15,298 bases of DNA from Candidatus Aminicenantota bacterium (GCA_030620255.1 JAUXFB010000007.1:1-15298); one strand, 5' to 3'; shown: positions 8,049 to 14,735, counted from the stretch's first letter. Notes: generated by a model not told the origin, from the letters alone. A program made the numbers and translations.

Positions 8049-9323
8049 TTATTTAAAGACTGTTACTTTTAATTTAAATTGTTCAATTGATTCAATTTTA
8101 ACCTTTGATCCTGCAGGGATTTCTTCTTCAGAAAAAGCATTCCACCATTCACCATGAACAAAGACTTTCCCAGAATAAGGATTTATGTCAGTTCTTGCAA
8201 TACCAATTTCTCCTGAAAGTCCCTCTTTCCCAGTTTCTGTTTTTCTTTTCATTACTTTTATAACTTTATATGTTAAAAATAAAAACATGGTACCAAAAAT
8301 CAAAGTAAATGTTATAATTATGCTCATTGCTGGCCTCATTTCAGGGACAGGGGCATTTATTAGTATTATGGAGCCAAGTAAAAAAGAGATTATTCCTCCA
8401 ATTCCAAACATACCAAATCCCTGAATTTTTATTTCTGCTATAAAAAATCCTACAGAGAGAAGAATAAGGAATAACCCTATATAGTTTATTGGTAAAATCT
8501 GAAATGCCATAAAAGCAAGAAGGAGTGAAATTCCTCCAATTACTCCGGGAATTATTGCTCCAGGATGAGTAAACTCAAGGTATAGGCCCATTAGACCAAA
8601 GATCAGAAGAAAGTAAGCAAGGTTAGGGTTAGTTATTGTTCTTAAAAATTTCTGTCTTCCTGTCATTTCAATGGGAATTATTTGTTCCCCTTTTAATTTT
8701 AAGACAATTTTTTTGTTGTTGATCATATTGATTTCTTTGTTTTCCAGTTGTTCGATCAAGTCATTTATATCTTCAGCAATATAGTCTATCAGGTTATTTT
8801 TTAAGCATTCCTCAGCTGTATATGATTTGCTCTTTCTTACTGCTTTTTCGCACAAGTCTAAATTTCGGTTTCTGCTTTTAGCAAGGGTTTTTATATATGA
8901 AGCAGCATCATTTGTTATTTTTTCCTTCATTGTATCTTCGATTTTTGAGCCTGTTACTGATACTGGATGAGCAGCTCCCATATTTGTTCCAGGAGCCATT
9001 ACTGCAATGTCAGCTGCTATTGTTAGAAAGAAGCCGGCAGATGCTGCTCTTGCTCCTTTTGGAGATACATAAACTGCAACTGGAACCGGAGAATTCATGA
9101 TTTGTTTGATTACGATTCTCATTGACGTGTCAAGTCCGCCAGGAGTGTCAATTTCAATGATTACAAGTTTAGGATTCTTTTTAGTTTTTATCTCATTAAA
9201 AGAAGTAACAATGTATTCATCAGTAATTGTGTCAATAGGTCCTTTAATTTTTAGCTTAATGATTTCTGAATTTAAGAACAGGGGAAATATTAATATTAGA
9301 GATAATATGAGAATTTTTTTCAT
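8049..9323 (-). CDS. nfeD: NfeD-type membrane serine protease (ClpP-class domain plus OB-like C-terminus)
   Basis: This is the long-form NfeD, 424 aa. An N-terminal signal peptide (1-18) is followed by a ClpP-class protease domain (about 20-200) containing IIEIDTPGGLDTS, then GARAASAGFFLTIAADI with the likely nucleophile Ser95. Lys135 lies in 'MKEKITNDAASYI' and matches the Ser/Lys dyad spacing of Pyrococcus PH1510. Several hydrophobic helices follow (about 235-355). The C-terminal NfeD OB-like domain spans about 365-424 (GEIGIARTDINPYSGKVFV). The family cleaves stomatin partners at the membrane, fitting the adjacent slipin. The operon promoter lies only a few bases upstream and no Shine-Dalgarno is visible, so the mRNA may be nearly leaderless. 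Both catalytic residues are present. Confidence 0.94.
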   Translation of the reverse strand: MKKILILSLILIFPLFLNSEIIKLKIKGPIDTITDEYIVTSFNEIKTKKNPKLVIIEIDTPGGLDTSMRIVIKQIMNSPVPVAVYVSPKGARAASAGFFLTIAADIAVMAPGTNMGAAHPVSVTGSKIEDTMKEKITNDAASYIKTLAKSRNRNLDLCEKAVRKSKSYTAEECLKNNLIDYIAEDINDLIEQLENKEINMINNKKIVLKLKGEQIIPIEMTGRQKFLRTITNPNLAYFLLIFGLMGLYLEFTHPGAIIPGVIGGISLLLAFMAFQILPINYIGLFLILLSVGFFIAEIKIQGFGMFGIGGIISFLLGSIILINAPVPEMRPAMSIIITFTLIFGTMFLFLTYKVIKVMKRKTETGKEGLSGEIGIARTDINPYSGKVFVHGEWWNAFSEEEIPAGSKVKIESIEQFKLKVTVFK

Positions 9324-9332
9324 TATGAAAAT

Positions 9333-9361
9333 ATTATAATTAATCTTAAGAAATAAATCAA
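9333..9361 (-). promoter_or_regulatory. Sigma70-type promoter for the nfeD-slipin-SPOR-lnt operon
   Basis: Read on the minus strand, TTGATT (complement of 9356-9361) is separated by 17 nt from TATAAT (complement of 9333-9338). The expected transcription start is about 9326, only a few nucleotides before the nfeD ATG at 9321-9323. The ilvC promoter in this window has the same TTGATT -35 and 17-nt spacer, which supports both. The 62-nt nfeD-ilvC gap holds no obvious G+C-rich terminator hairpin, so ilvC transcripts may also read through. Confidence 0.65.
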
Positions 9362-9385
9362 CAAATTATTTTTTAATATTTAATT

Positions 9386-10378
9386 TTATTGATTTACCCA
9401 GGGCATTTTTTTTATCAATTTTTCGTAAGTTTTTACAATTGAAAGCTTTCTTTCTTTTTTTCTCATTTTTTTTATGAAACTATTTCCTGATTCATTTTCT
9501 TTAATCCAATTTTTTGCAAATTCACCTGTTTGAATATCTTTTAGAATTTTTTTCATATTTTCTTTAGAATCTTCAGTTATAATTTTTTCTTGAGTGATGT
9601 AATCTCCATATTCAGCAGTGTTGCTAATTACCTCTCTTGTGTATGCTAATCCTCTTTCATAAATCAAATCAACAATTAGTTTCATTTCATTTACACATTC
9701 AAAATATGCGAGTTCAGGTTGGAAACCTGCATTAACAAGAGTTTCAAATCCGGCTTTCATTAAAGAAGTTACTCCTCCGCAGATAACTGCTTGCTCGCTA
9801 AATAGATCTGATTCTGTCTCTTCTTTAAATGTTGATTCAAGTAAACCTACTCTTGTAATGCCAATTCCTTTTGCATAGGCAATAGCAATTTCTTTTGCTT
9901 TTCCTGAATAATTTTGATGAATAGCTAAAACACCGGGTAAACCATTTCCTTTTTGAAATTCTCTTCTTAACATATGTCCCTGTCCTTTTGGTGCAATCAT
10001 TGTTACATCTATATTTTTTTGAGGCTTTATTTGAGAATATAGGATTGCAAATCCATGAGAGAACATCAACATTTTACCTTTATTTAAATTTGGTTCAATA
10101 TACTTTTTATATGCATATGCCTGGCTTTCATCAGGGATCAATATCACTATTATATCAGAGATTCTGACTGCCTCTTCAATGCTGTATACTTTTATATTGT
10201 ATTTTTTAGCCTTTGTAATGTTTTTGCTATTTTGTCGAAGCCCTATGATTATATCATGGCCATTATCTTTTAAGTTCATTGCTTGTGCATGTCCTTGATT
10301 CCCGAATCCAATAATAGCGATCTTTTTTCCTTTTAAAAAATTAATATCAACATCTTTATCATAATAAATTTTTGACAT
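9386..10378 (-). CDS. ilvC: Ketol-acid reductoisomerase, class I (IlvC)
   Basis: IlvC converts 2-acetolactate or 2-aceto-2-hydroxybutyrate to the dihydroxy acid in Val/Leu/Ile synthesis, using NAD(P)H and Mg2+. The ATG at 10376-10378 is chosen over an in-frame GTG at 10385-10387 because AGAGGTG is well placed for the ATG and overlaps the GTG. The MSKIYYDKDVD beginning is also typical. The protein is 330 aa, short class I size. The Rossmann motif IGFGNQGHAQ is at 23-32. Catalytic or metal residues are present: His108, Lys131, Asp191, Glu195, Glu227, Glu231 and Ser252. Three family-invariant neighbours differ: KGQGH for KGPGH (Gln133), DLFSEQ for DLFGEQ (Ser194), and CVNEMKL for C-L-H-E-L-K-L (Asn230). 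The cofactor loop reads GLRQNSKN. No other ilv or leu gene is nearby. It is probably functional but divergent. Confidence 0.93.
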   Translation of the reverse strand: MSKIYYDKDVDINFLKGKKIAIIGFGNQGHAQAMNLKDNGHDIIIGLRQNSKNITKAKKYNIKVYSIEEAVRISDIIVILIPDESQAYAYKKYIEPNLNKGKMLMFSHGFAILYSQIKPQKNIDVTMIAPKGQGHMLRREFQKGNGLPGVLAIHQNYSGKAKEIAIAYAKGIGITRVGLLESTFKEETESDLFSEQAVICGGVTSLMKAGFETLVNAGFQPELAYFECVNEMKLIVDLIYERGLAYTREVISNTAEYGDYITQEKIITEDSKENMKKILKDIQTGEFAKNWIKENESGNSFIKKMRKKERKLSIVKTYEKLIKKMPWVNQ

Positions 10379-10417
10379 TTCAAACACCTCTCTTTTATAA
10401 AAATAATTTAATGATAA

Positions 10418-10446
10418 ATCTTAATTAAAATCTCTCTAAAAATCAA
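10418..10446 (-). promoter_or_regulatory. Sigma70-type promoter for ilvC
   Basis: On the minus strand, TTGATT (complement of 10441-10446) is followed after 17 nt by TAAGAT (complement of 10418-10423). The predicted start near 10411 gives a leader of about 30 nt containing the AGAGGTG ribosome binding site of ilvC. The -35 box lies only 7 nt from the left inverted repeat of the transposase element, so the element inserted, or was retained, directly outside this promoter. No attenuator, T-box or other leader structure fits in such a short leader. Confidence 0.6.
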
Positions 10447-10453
10447 GGAGCTG

Positions 10454-10480
10454 TGGGGACGGTGCTTGAAATCTTGAGTT
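10454..10480 (+). repeat. Left terminal inverted repeat of the transposase element
   Basis: TGGGGACGGTGCTTGA followed by an 11-nt stretch ending TTGAGTT. Its reverse complement recurs at 11413-11439 and 12896-12922, the 27-nt stretch being identical in those two copies. Part of the repeat doubles as a promoter: TTGAAA at 10466-10471 is a plausible -35 box for the transposase gene. Confidence 0.8.
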
Positions 10481-10494
10481 CTTTATGATATGCT
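10466..10494 (+). promoter_or_regulatory. Candidate promoter of the transposase gene inside the left end
   Basis: TTGAAA (10466-10471) and TATGCT (10489-10494) are separated by 17 nt. Transcription would begin about 6-7 nt later, at or next to the ATG at 10501, giving a leaderless message. This agrees with the absence of a Shine-Dalgarno before the gene. Overlap of the -35 with the terminal repeat would let the transposase repress itself by binding its own end; that is inference. Confidence 0.45.
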
Positions 10495-10500
10495 TGGTTT

Positions 10501-11409
10501 ATGAGAAGAGCAAGGATAACTTATAAGGGAGCTTATCATCATGCGATGAATAGAGGGCATGAGGGTAAATGTATCTTTTCAAAAGATCGGGAGAAAGAGT
10601 TTTTCTTAAAACTATTGGTTGAAACATCTAAAATTCTTAAGATCAGGATTTTGGCTTTTTGCCTAATGAATAATCATTATCACTTGGTTTTGGAAAATTC
10701 ATCCGGTCGGATGTCTGATTTTTTCAAACAACTTAACGGCCAATTTGGAAGTCATTACAGGCAGAACAACAAGGGCAGGGGATATGTATTTCAGGATCGG
10801 TACAAGTCGATGTTGATTCAGGATGATTCATATTTATTGATGGTTATTGGATATGTGTTGAATAATCCTGTACGAGCAGGGTTGGTGAATAATTTTTTAA
10901 ATTATAAATGGTCTAGTGCAAATCTATATTTTATAAAAGAACTTTCAGAAATAGTTGATGTAAGTTTTGTAGAAGAGATGTTTGGTACTTCTTTAAACCT
11001 TTCTAATTTCACAAGTAGTTTGAATATTAAAGAGTTACCAACCATACAAACAAGAATGGGAAAAATTATAGGAGGTGAGGGATTTACAATTAAAGCTATA
11101 GAAAATTTTAATAGAAGGAAATCCCATAAAAGAAGCCTTGAATCAAAACGGATAGATGATTTTGATTTTGATCCGGTTAAAAAAGTGTTTTATGAATTTA
11201 AAAAAATACACAATATAGAGGCTGATAATCTTGATACCACAACATATTACGGTAAACGCCTAAGAGGGAATTTATTGGTTTACTTAAAGGAAAAAGCTGG
11301 ACTTAAGTATGATGAAATAATCAAATTTACAATTTTTAGTGATATAAAACTTCATTCTCTTGGTAGAACGTATAAAGATGCAAAAAAACGTATGTTAAAA
11401 TATAAATGA
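10501..11409 (+). CDS. REP-associated (Y1, HUH) tyrosine transposase
   Basis: The 302-aa product opens with the typical family start MRRARITYKGAYHHAMNRG. The HUH metal-binding motif is HYH at 59-61 within LAFCLMNNHYHLVLEN. The single catalytic tyrosine is Tyr118 in GYVLNNPVRAGLV. These enzymes nick single-stranded DNA near palindromic REP-like ends through a 5'-phosphotyrosine intermediate. Residues about 180-302 form a long extra C-terminal region; its end (GNLLVYLKEKAGLKYDEII.. to R-M-L-K-Y-K) looks like a helix-turn-helix, comparable to the DnaA-C-like tails of some family members. All catalytic residues are present, so it is probably active. No ribosome binding site is visible, suggesting low or leaderless expression. 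Its last codons are duplicated downstream of the adjacent peptidase gene. Confidence 0.92.
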   Translation: MRRARITYKGAYHHAMNRGHEGKCIFSKDREKEFFLKLLVETSKILKIRILAFCLMNNHYHLVLENSSGRMSDFFKQLNGQFGSHYRQNNKGRGYVFQDRYKSMLIQDDSYLLMVIGYVLNNPVRAGLVNNFLNYKWSSANLYFIKELSEIVDVSFVEEMFGTSLNLSNFTSSLNIKELPTIQTRMGKIIGGEGFTIKAIENFNRRKSHKRSLESKRIDDFDFDPVKKVFYEFKKIHNIEADNLDTTTYYGKRLRGNLLVYLKEKAGLKYDEIIKFTIFSDIKLHSLGRTYKDAKKRMLKYK

Positions 11410-11443
11410 ATAAACTCAAAAACTCAAGCACCGTCCCCAAAAT
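11387..11443 (+). repeat. 57-nt direct repeat, copy 1 (transposase 3' end plus right terminal repeat)
   Basis: This copy covers the last seven codons of the transposase, its stop codon, and the right inverted repeat with AAGCACCGTCCCCAAAAT at its end. It matches 12870-12926 with one difference (T at 11401, G at 12884). The two copies lie in the same orientation, offset by 1483 nt, and bracket the S37 peptidase gene. Confidence 0.93.
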
Positions 11444-11497
11444 CTTATGCTGGTAAAAAAGTGTGAACAAAACTTTTAAATGTGTTATATAAGTGAT

Positions 11498-11504
11498 AGG
11501 GAGG
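11498..11504 (+). promoter_or_regulatory. Strong ribosome binding site of the peptidase gene
   Basis: AGGGAGG ends 4 nt before the ATG at 11509. It fixes this start and shows that the peptidase has its own translation signal. The element genes nearby lack such a site, which sets the passenger gene apart from the transposase. The 11444-11497 stretch may hold a promoter (TTATAT at 11485-11490) but no clear -35 was found. Confidence 0.7.
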
Positions 11505-11508
11505 ATTT

Positions 11509-12867
11509 ATGCTAAAGAAAATAATCTCCATGTTTCTTTTTTTTATTTTATTGACCTCGTGCCAAACGGATCAAAACCACACTGGATCGGTAACAGATAT
11601 TCTGGAAAAACTTCAAGCTTTGGCCGGGGTCACTGTCACCGAAATAGATCCTTCCGGAGGTTATTTCAGGGCATTCCAGATCGACATCACCCAGCCTGTT
11701 GATCATAATAATCCTTTTGGACAAACCTTTACCCAACGTTTGTACCTCCACCATACCGATGAATCCCTCCCCATGATATTTAATACCAACGGGTATGCGG
11801 CACGCGCAAATTATATAAATGAATTGGCAGGAATCATTTCTTCTAATCATATCTGTGTGGCGCACCGGTATTTTAAATATGCTAAACCCGATCCATTGGA
11901 TTGGCAATATCTCACCATATGGCAGGCCGCTTCGGATCATCACCACATTGTTGAATTGTTTAAGACCATTTATAAAGGGAAATGGATCAATACCGGAGGC
12001 AGCAAAGGGGGCATGGCCGCACTTTTTTACCGCCGTTATTACCCTGATGATGTAGATGTAACTGTGGCCTATGTGGCTCCTATAATGAAAAGTATAGAGG
12101 ATCCGCGGTTTAAAACTTTCCTGGATACAGTAGGTACTGAATCAGACCGAACCAAAATAAGGGAATTTCAGAAACGACTATTAAAAAGTCGTTGGGACTT
12201 ACTCCCCCTGTTGGGAATCCATGCTTATAAAAGAGGATATACCTTTTCAATTGGCCGGACAGAGGCATTGGAATATTCTGTTTTGGAATATATGTTTGCA
12301 TTCTGGCAATACGGAGATGGAGATACAAGCAAGATACCAGATGAAACCGCTTCTCCGAATACAAATTTTAACCATTTGGCTCGGGTCTCTCCATTCTATC
12401 ATTATTCGGATCAGGGAATTGAGGGATCTATGCCCCTTTATTATCAGGCCTTTGTTGAACTGGGCTATTGCCCATATGTCTATGATCATTTAAAAGACTT
12501 GTTGGTACTGGTTGAAAAACCTACCTATAAAACCTTTGCTCCGCAAGGGGTAACCTATAATTTTAATCCCGGCATCATGCAGGATGTGATCAGTTGGTTA
12601 CAGAATTATGGCAATAATATTATCTATATTTACGGTGCCATTGATCCCTGGACAGCTGCTGCGATTGAATTAAAAGGCAATACCAATGCCCTAAAAATTG
12701 TACAGCCTGGTGGTAACCATACCATCCGAATCAACCAATTGGATCAGAAAGATGTTGTGATCCAAAAACTGGAGGAGTGGTTGCAAATGGATATCCAAGC
12801 AGGTCTGTCAACTAAAACCCTGATAAATTTCCTAACAGAGACAGAGGAGATGAAAGCTAGGCTATAG
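11509..12867 (+). CDS. Secreted lipoprotein serine peptidase, S37 (PS-10/tripeptidyl aminopeptidase-like)
   Basis: The 452-aa product begins with a lipoprotein signal peptide (hydrophobic 5-15, lipobox L-T-S-C, Cys18). An alpha/beta-hydrolase peptidase of the S37 type follows. The nucleophile is Ser165 in NTGGSKGGMAALFYRRYYP. The acid is probably Asp379 (YGAIDPW) and the base His404 (GGNHTIRI). 'PVDHNNP' (63-69) and 'THRYF'-like 'AHRYFKYAKP' (118-127) are also typical of this family. S37/S28-type enzymes release short peptides from protein N-termini or cleave after proline, so an envelope-anchored role in peptide scavenging is likely. G+C is clearly higher than in neighbouring genes. It lies exactly between two 57-nt copies of the transposase 3' end, the second starting 3 nt after its stop, indicating acquisition as passenger DNA. 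The catalytic set appears intact. Confidence 0.86.
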   Translation: MLKKIISMFLFFILLTSCQTDQNHTGSVTDILEKLQALAGVTVTEIDPSGGYFRAFQIDITQPVDHNNPFGQTFTQRLYLHHTDESLPMIFNTNGYAARANYINELAGIISSNHICVAHRYFKYAKPDPLDWQYLTIWQAASDHHHIVELFKTIYKGKWINTGGSKGGMAALFYRRYYPDDVDVTVAYVAPIMKSIEDPRFKTFLDTVGTESDRTKIREFQKRLLKSRWDLLPLLGIHAYKRGYTFSIGRTEALEYSVLEYMFAFWQYGDGDTSKIPDETASPNTNFNHLARVSPFYHYSDQGIEGSMPLYYQAFVELGYCPYVYDHLKDLLVLVEKPTYKTFAPQGVTYNFNPGIMQDVISWLQNYGNNIIYIYGAIDPWTAAAIELKGNTNALKIVQPGGNHTIRINQLDQKDVVIQKLEEWLQMDIQAGLSTKTLINFLTETEEMKARL

Positions 12868-12869
12868 GG

Positions 12870-12926
12870 AACGTATGTTAAAAGATAAATGAATAAACTC
12901 AAAAACTCAAGCACCGTCCCCAAAAT
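12870..12926 (+). repeat. 57-nt direct repeat, copy 2 (orphan transposase 3' end)
   Basis: This copy starts 3 nt after the peptidase stop and encodes, in the transposase frame, R-M-L-K-D-K-stop. It is therefore a remnant of a transposase gene's 3' terminus, with Tyr replaced by Asp by the single T to G difference. It ends with a complete 27-nt right terminal repeat (12896-12922). It could serve as an alternative right end, making 10454-12922 a larger mobilisable unit. The 70 nt after it, up to the manC start, show no gene. Confidence 0.92.
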
Positions 12927-12996
12927 GACCCAATGCTTTTGCTTTTATTCTTAAAAATCAATTGTTTTTTTGTTTTATTTGTGTTACTTATTATTA

Positions 12997-14061
12997 ATGA
13001 AAAATAGAAATTTCGGGTTAATACTTGCAGGTGGTCAGGGTACTCGATTCTGGCCATTCAGTACTGAACAAAATCCCAAACAATTTTTAAATATTGTTGG
13101 AAAAGGGTCTTTAATCTCTCAAACATATAAAAGATTAAAAAAAATCATAGAAAAACAGAATATTTTTATAATTGCAGATAATAAGTACTTGAAACTTATA
13201 AAAGATTCAATTCCTGAATTTAAAGAATCCAATTTTATTGATGAACCAGTTCCAAGAAATACAGCTCCCAGCCTGATTTTATCAAATATTTTCCTTTCAA
13301 GATTTGACAGCAATGCAAATGTTATTATAGTACCTGCAGACCATTATATTTCTAAGGAAGATATTTTTAAAGTTCAAATGAAGGATGCTCTTTGTTATGC
13401 AGATAATAAATGTATAATTACATGTGGAATAAAACCAGAAGTGCCACACACTGGGTATGGATATATAAAGTTTGATAAGCGTAGGGATTTAAAATCGGGA
13501 GAAACTGAATTTTTTGATGTAAATGAGTTTAAAGAAAAGCCAGAACTAAAAACAGCCAAGAAATATGTAAAATATGGGAATTATTATTGGAACTCCGGGA
13601 TGTTTATATATAAACTAAAGCATTTTAAAGAATTCTTTAAGAAGTATTCAAATTACTATTATGAAAAATATCTTGAGCTTGAGAAATCCTTTGAAAATAG
13701 AGATAGGTTCTGTGAAATATTCAAGCAAATAAAGGCAGAATCTATTGATTATGCTTTAATGGAAAAGGTTGAAGAGATAAAGATGTTTGAAGCTAAATTT
13801 ATATGGAGTGATGTAGGTTCATGGTCAAGTGTTTATGAATTGAATAAGAAGGATAGCAATGGAAATGCAATAGAAGTGTGTAACAATGTTTTAATTGATA
13901 CAAAAAATTCATTAATATTTTCTAAGGAAAAAAAACCTGTTGCAGTTATTGGGTTGGAAAATATTGCTATTATAAATACAAAAAACGGATTATTAGTAGC
14001 TAATATTAATGATCTTCAAAAAGTAAAACAGGTTAAAAAGTTGTTGGATAAAGATAATTGA
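12997..14061 (+). CDS. manC: Mannose-1-phosphate guanylyltransferase (monofunctional)
   Basis: The enzyme makes GDP-mannose from mannose-1-phosphate and GTP for polysaccharide, O-antigen or glycan synthesis. The ATG at 12997 is chosen over an in-frame TTG at 12970 because 'MKNRNFGLILAGGQGTRFWP' is the standard beginning; the protein is then 354 aa. Numbering from that start, the nucleotide-binding loop is LAGGQGTRFWP (10-20) with NPKQF shortly after. PRNTAP, VPADH, FKEKP, YYWNSGMF and SIDYALMEK then IWSDVGSW follow in the usual order, ending in a short left-handed beta-helix-like segment. There is no C-terminal phosphomannose isomerase cupin domain. No Shine-Dalgarno is visible; a weak TTGTTT-17-TACTTA (12962-12990) would give a leaderless message. 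No other sugar-nucleotide gene is in the window. Confidence 0.92.
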   Translation: MKNRNFGLILAGGQGTRFWPFSTEQNPKQFLNIVGKGSLISQTYKRLKKIIEKQNIFIIADNKYLKLIKDSIPEFKESNFIDEPVPRNTAPSLILSNIFLSRFDSNANVIIVPADHYISKEDIFKVQMKDALCYADNKCIITCGIKPEVPHTGYGYIKFDKRRDLKSGETEFFDVNEFKEKPELKTAKKYVKYGNYYWNSGMFIYKLKHFKEFFKKYSNYYYEKYLELEKSFENRDRFCEIFKQIKAESIDYALMEKVEEIKMFEAKFIWSDVGSWSSVYELNKKDSNGNAIEVCNNVLIDTKNSLIFSKEKKPVAVIGLENIAIINTKNGLLVANINDLQKVKQVKKLLDKDN

Positions 14062-14109
14062 GCTGTAAATGAGATTATTCCAACATTCAAGACTTTACTC
14101 CATTTATCA

Positions 14110-14607
14110 TTAATAGAATCTGATACTGTTATATACTTTTTCTCCAATCTTTGAGTATTTGCCAGAACTGGATGCTGAAACCGTAGTTGACATAACTATG
14201 GTTGAACCTTTGCTATTAATGAGGGCAAACCCAAGTTTGAGCGCTATTCCCTTGTGTTTCACTTCCCAGCTGAAAAGACAAATTTTTCTGTTGTCCTCAT
14301 TAAAGTATTTGAATTCTACTACCTGTTTATAGCTCTGAAATTTGTTTTTTAGATTGTTGACAAACCTCTTCTCGATTCTCCTACCTTCTTTTTCATCCAG
14401 GTCTGATAACCCGGACATGAATGTAAACTGGCATATACAGTCTTTAGCAGGGGAAGTTGCCTTTATTGGTATGCCATTCTCACCTCGGACAATTTTCCAA
14501 TTGTCAGGGAACCAAACGCTGAATATCCGTTTGTTTACATTCCATTCTTTGGTAAAACCAGTATAGAAAAAAAGAGTAATCATTGTAATAAATAGAATTT
14601 TTTTCAT
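14110..14607 (-). CDS. Small secreted protein of unknown function
   Basis: The 165-aa product starts with a signal peptide (MKKILFITMITLFFYTGF, cleavage probably near residue 19) and has no lipobox cysteine. The mature part begins FSVWFPDNWKIV and ends with a beta strand 'KVYNSIRFY'. The pattern of a short beta-rich domain with 'fp.gW......' at the start and a final '..i..sirf' resembles the PsbP/Mog1-like fold seen in many secreted proteins of unknown role. This is a fold impression only. A clear ribosome binding site (GGAGGT on the minus strand, complement near 14613-14618) supports the start. It is convergent with manC (48-nt gap) and lies downstream of the M16 peptidase gene in the same orientation but 133 nt away. 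Confidence 0.72.
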   Translation of the reverse strand: MKKILFITMITLFFYTGFTKEWNVNKRIFSVWFPDNWKIVRGENGIPIKATSPAKDCICQFTFMSGLSDLDEKEGRRIEKRFVNNLKNKFQSYKQVVEFKYFNEDNRKICLFSWEVKHKGIALKLGFALINSKGSTIVMSTTVSASSSGKYSKIGEKVYNSIRFY

Positions 14608-14716
14608 TTAAACCTCCAATTTCATAGCTCTATTTTATTTGAAGCAGTATTTAAAGAAAAATTGTTTTTATACACACAGATATATTATGGAAAGTATAAA
14701 AGAAAGTCAATGGATG

Positions 14717-14735
14717 TGGGGTCAGGCTTCAAAAT
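14717..14735 (+). repeat. Solitary terminus-like sequence resembling the Y1 element end
   Basis: TGGGGTCAGGCTTC followed by AAAAT stands alone between the small secreted gene and the peptidase gene. Compared with the left end of the transposase element (TGGGGACGGTGCTTGAAAT) it matches at 12 of 19 positions without gaps and shares the TGGGG start, the C-T-T core and the A-rich tail. It may be a remnant of a related but different Y1/REP family. No partner inverted repeat or transposase fragment was found nearby; the remaining 14608-14716 shows no gene. Confidence 0.35.

Larger units (their letters stand above)
10454..11439 (+). mobile_element. Y1-transposase element with 27-nt terminal inverted repeats
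   Basis: Left end 10454-10480 starts TGGGGACGGTGCTTGA. Right end 11413-11439 is its reverse complement at 24 of 27 positions, the outer 16 identical. The repeats enclose only the transposase gene. A GGAG tetranucleotide (10447-10450) lies just outside the left end; REP sequences recognised by REP-associated transposases carry GTAG or GGAG at the foot of their hairpin, so this may be part of the recognition site. No target duplication is evident, as expected for HUH/Y1 transposition, which does not create one. A second right end lies at 12896-12922, so the mobile unit may extend to there. Exact cleavage points are unknown. Confidence 0.75.

Noticed and set aside
7780..8157. 125-codon plus-strand open frame across the slipin-nfeD junction
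   Set aside because: It is antisense to two well-supported genes and its composition is that of their complement; no motif or start signal.
10379..10387. GTG start for ilvC three codons upstream
   Set aside because: The GTG overlaps the ribosome binding site, and the ATG at 10376-10378 gives the family-typical N-terminus.
11444..11508. Target-site duplication around the element
   Set aside because: No short direct repeat flanks 10454 with either 11439 or 12922 convincingly; Y1 elements are not expected to make one.
11548..11946. 132-codon open frame on the minus strand inside the peptidase gene
   Set aside because: It lies opposite a gene with clear S37 motifs, has no ribosome binding site or recognisable domain, and is a by-product of the higher G+C content there.
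12970..12996. TTG start for manC nine codons upstream
   Set aside because: The extra residues are hydrophobic and unlike family members; the ATG at 12997 begins the standard N-terminus directly before the nucleotide-binding loop.
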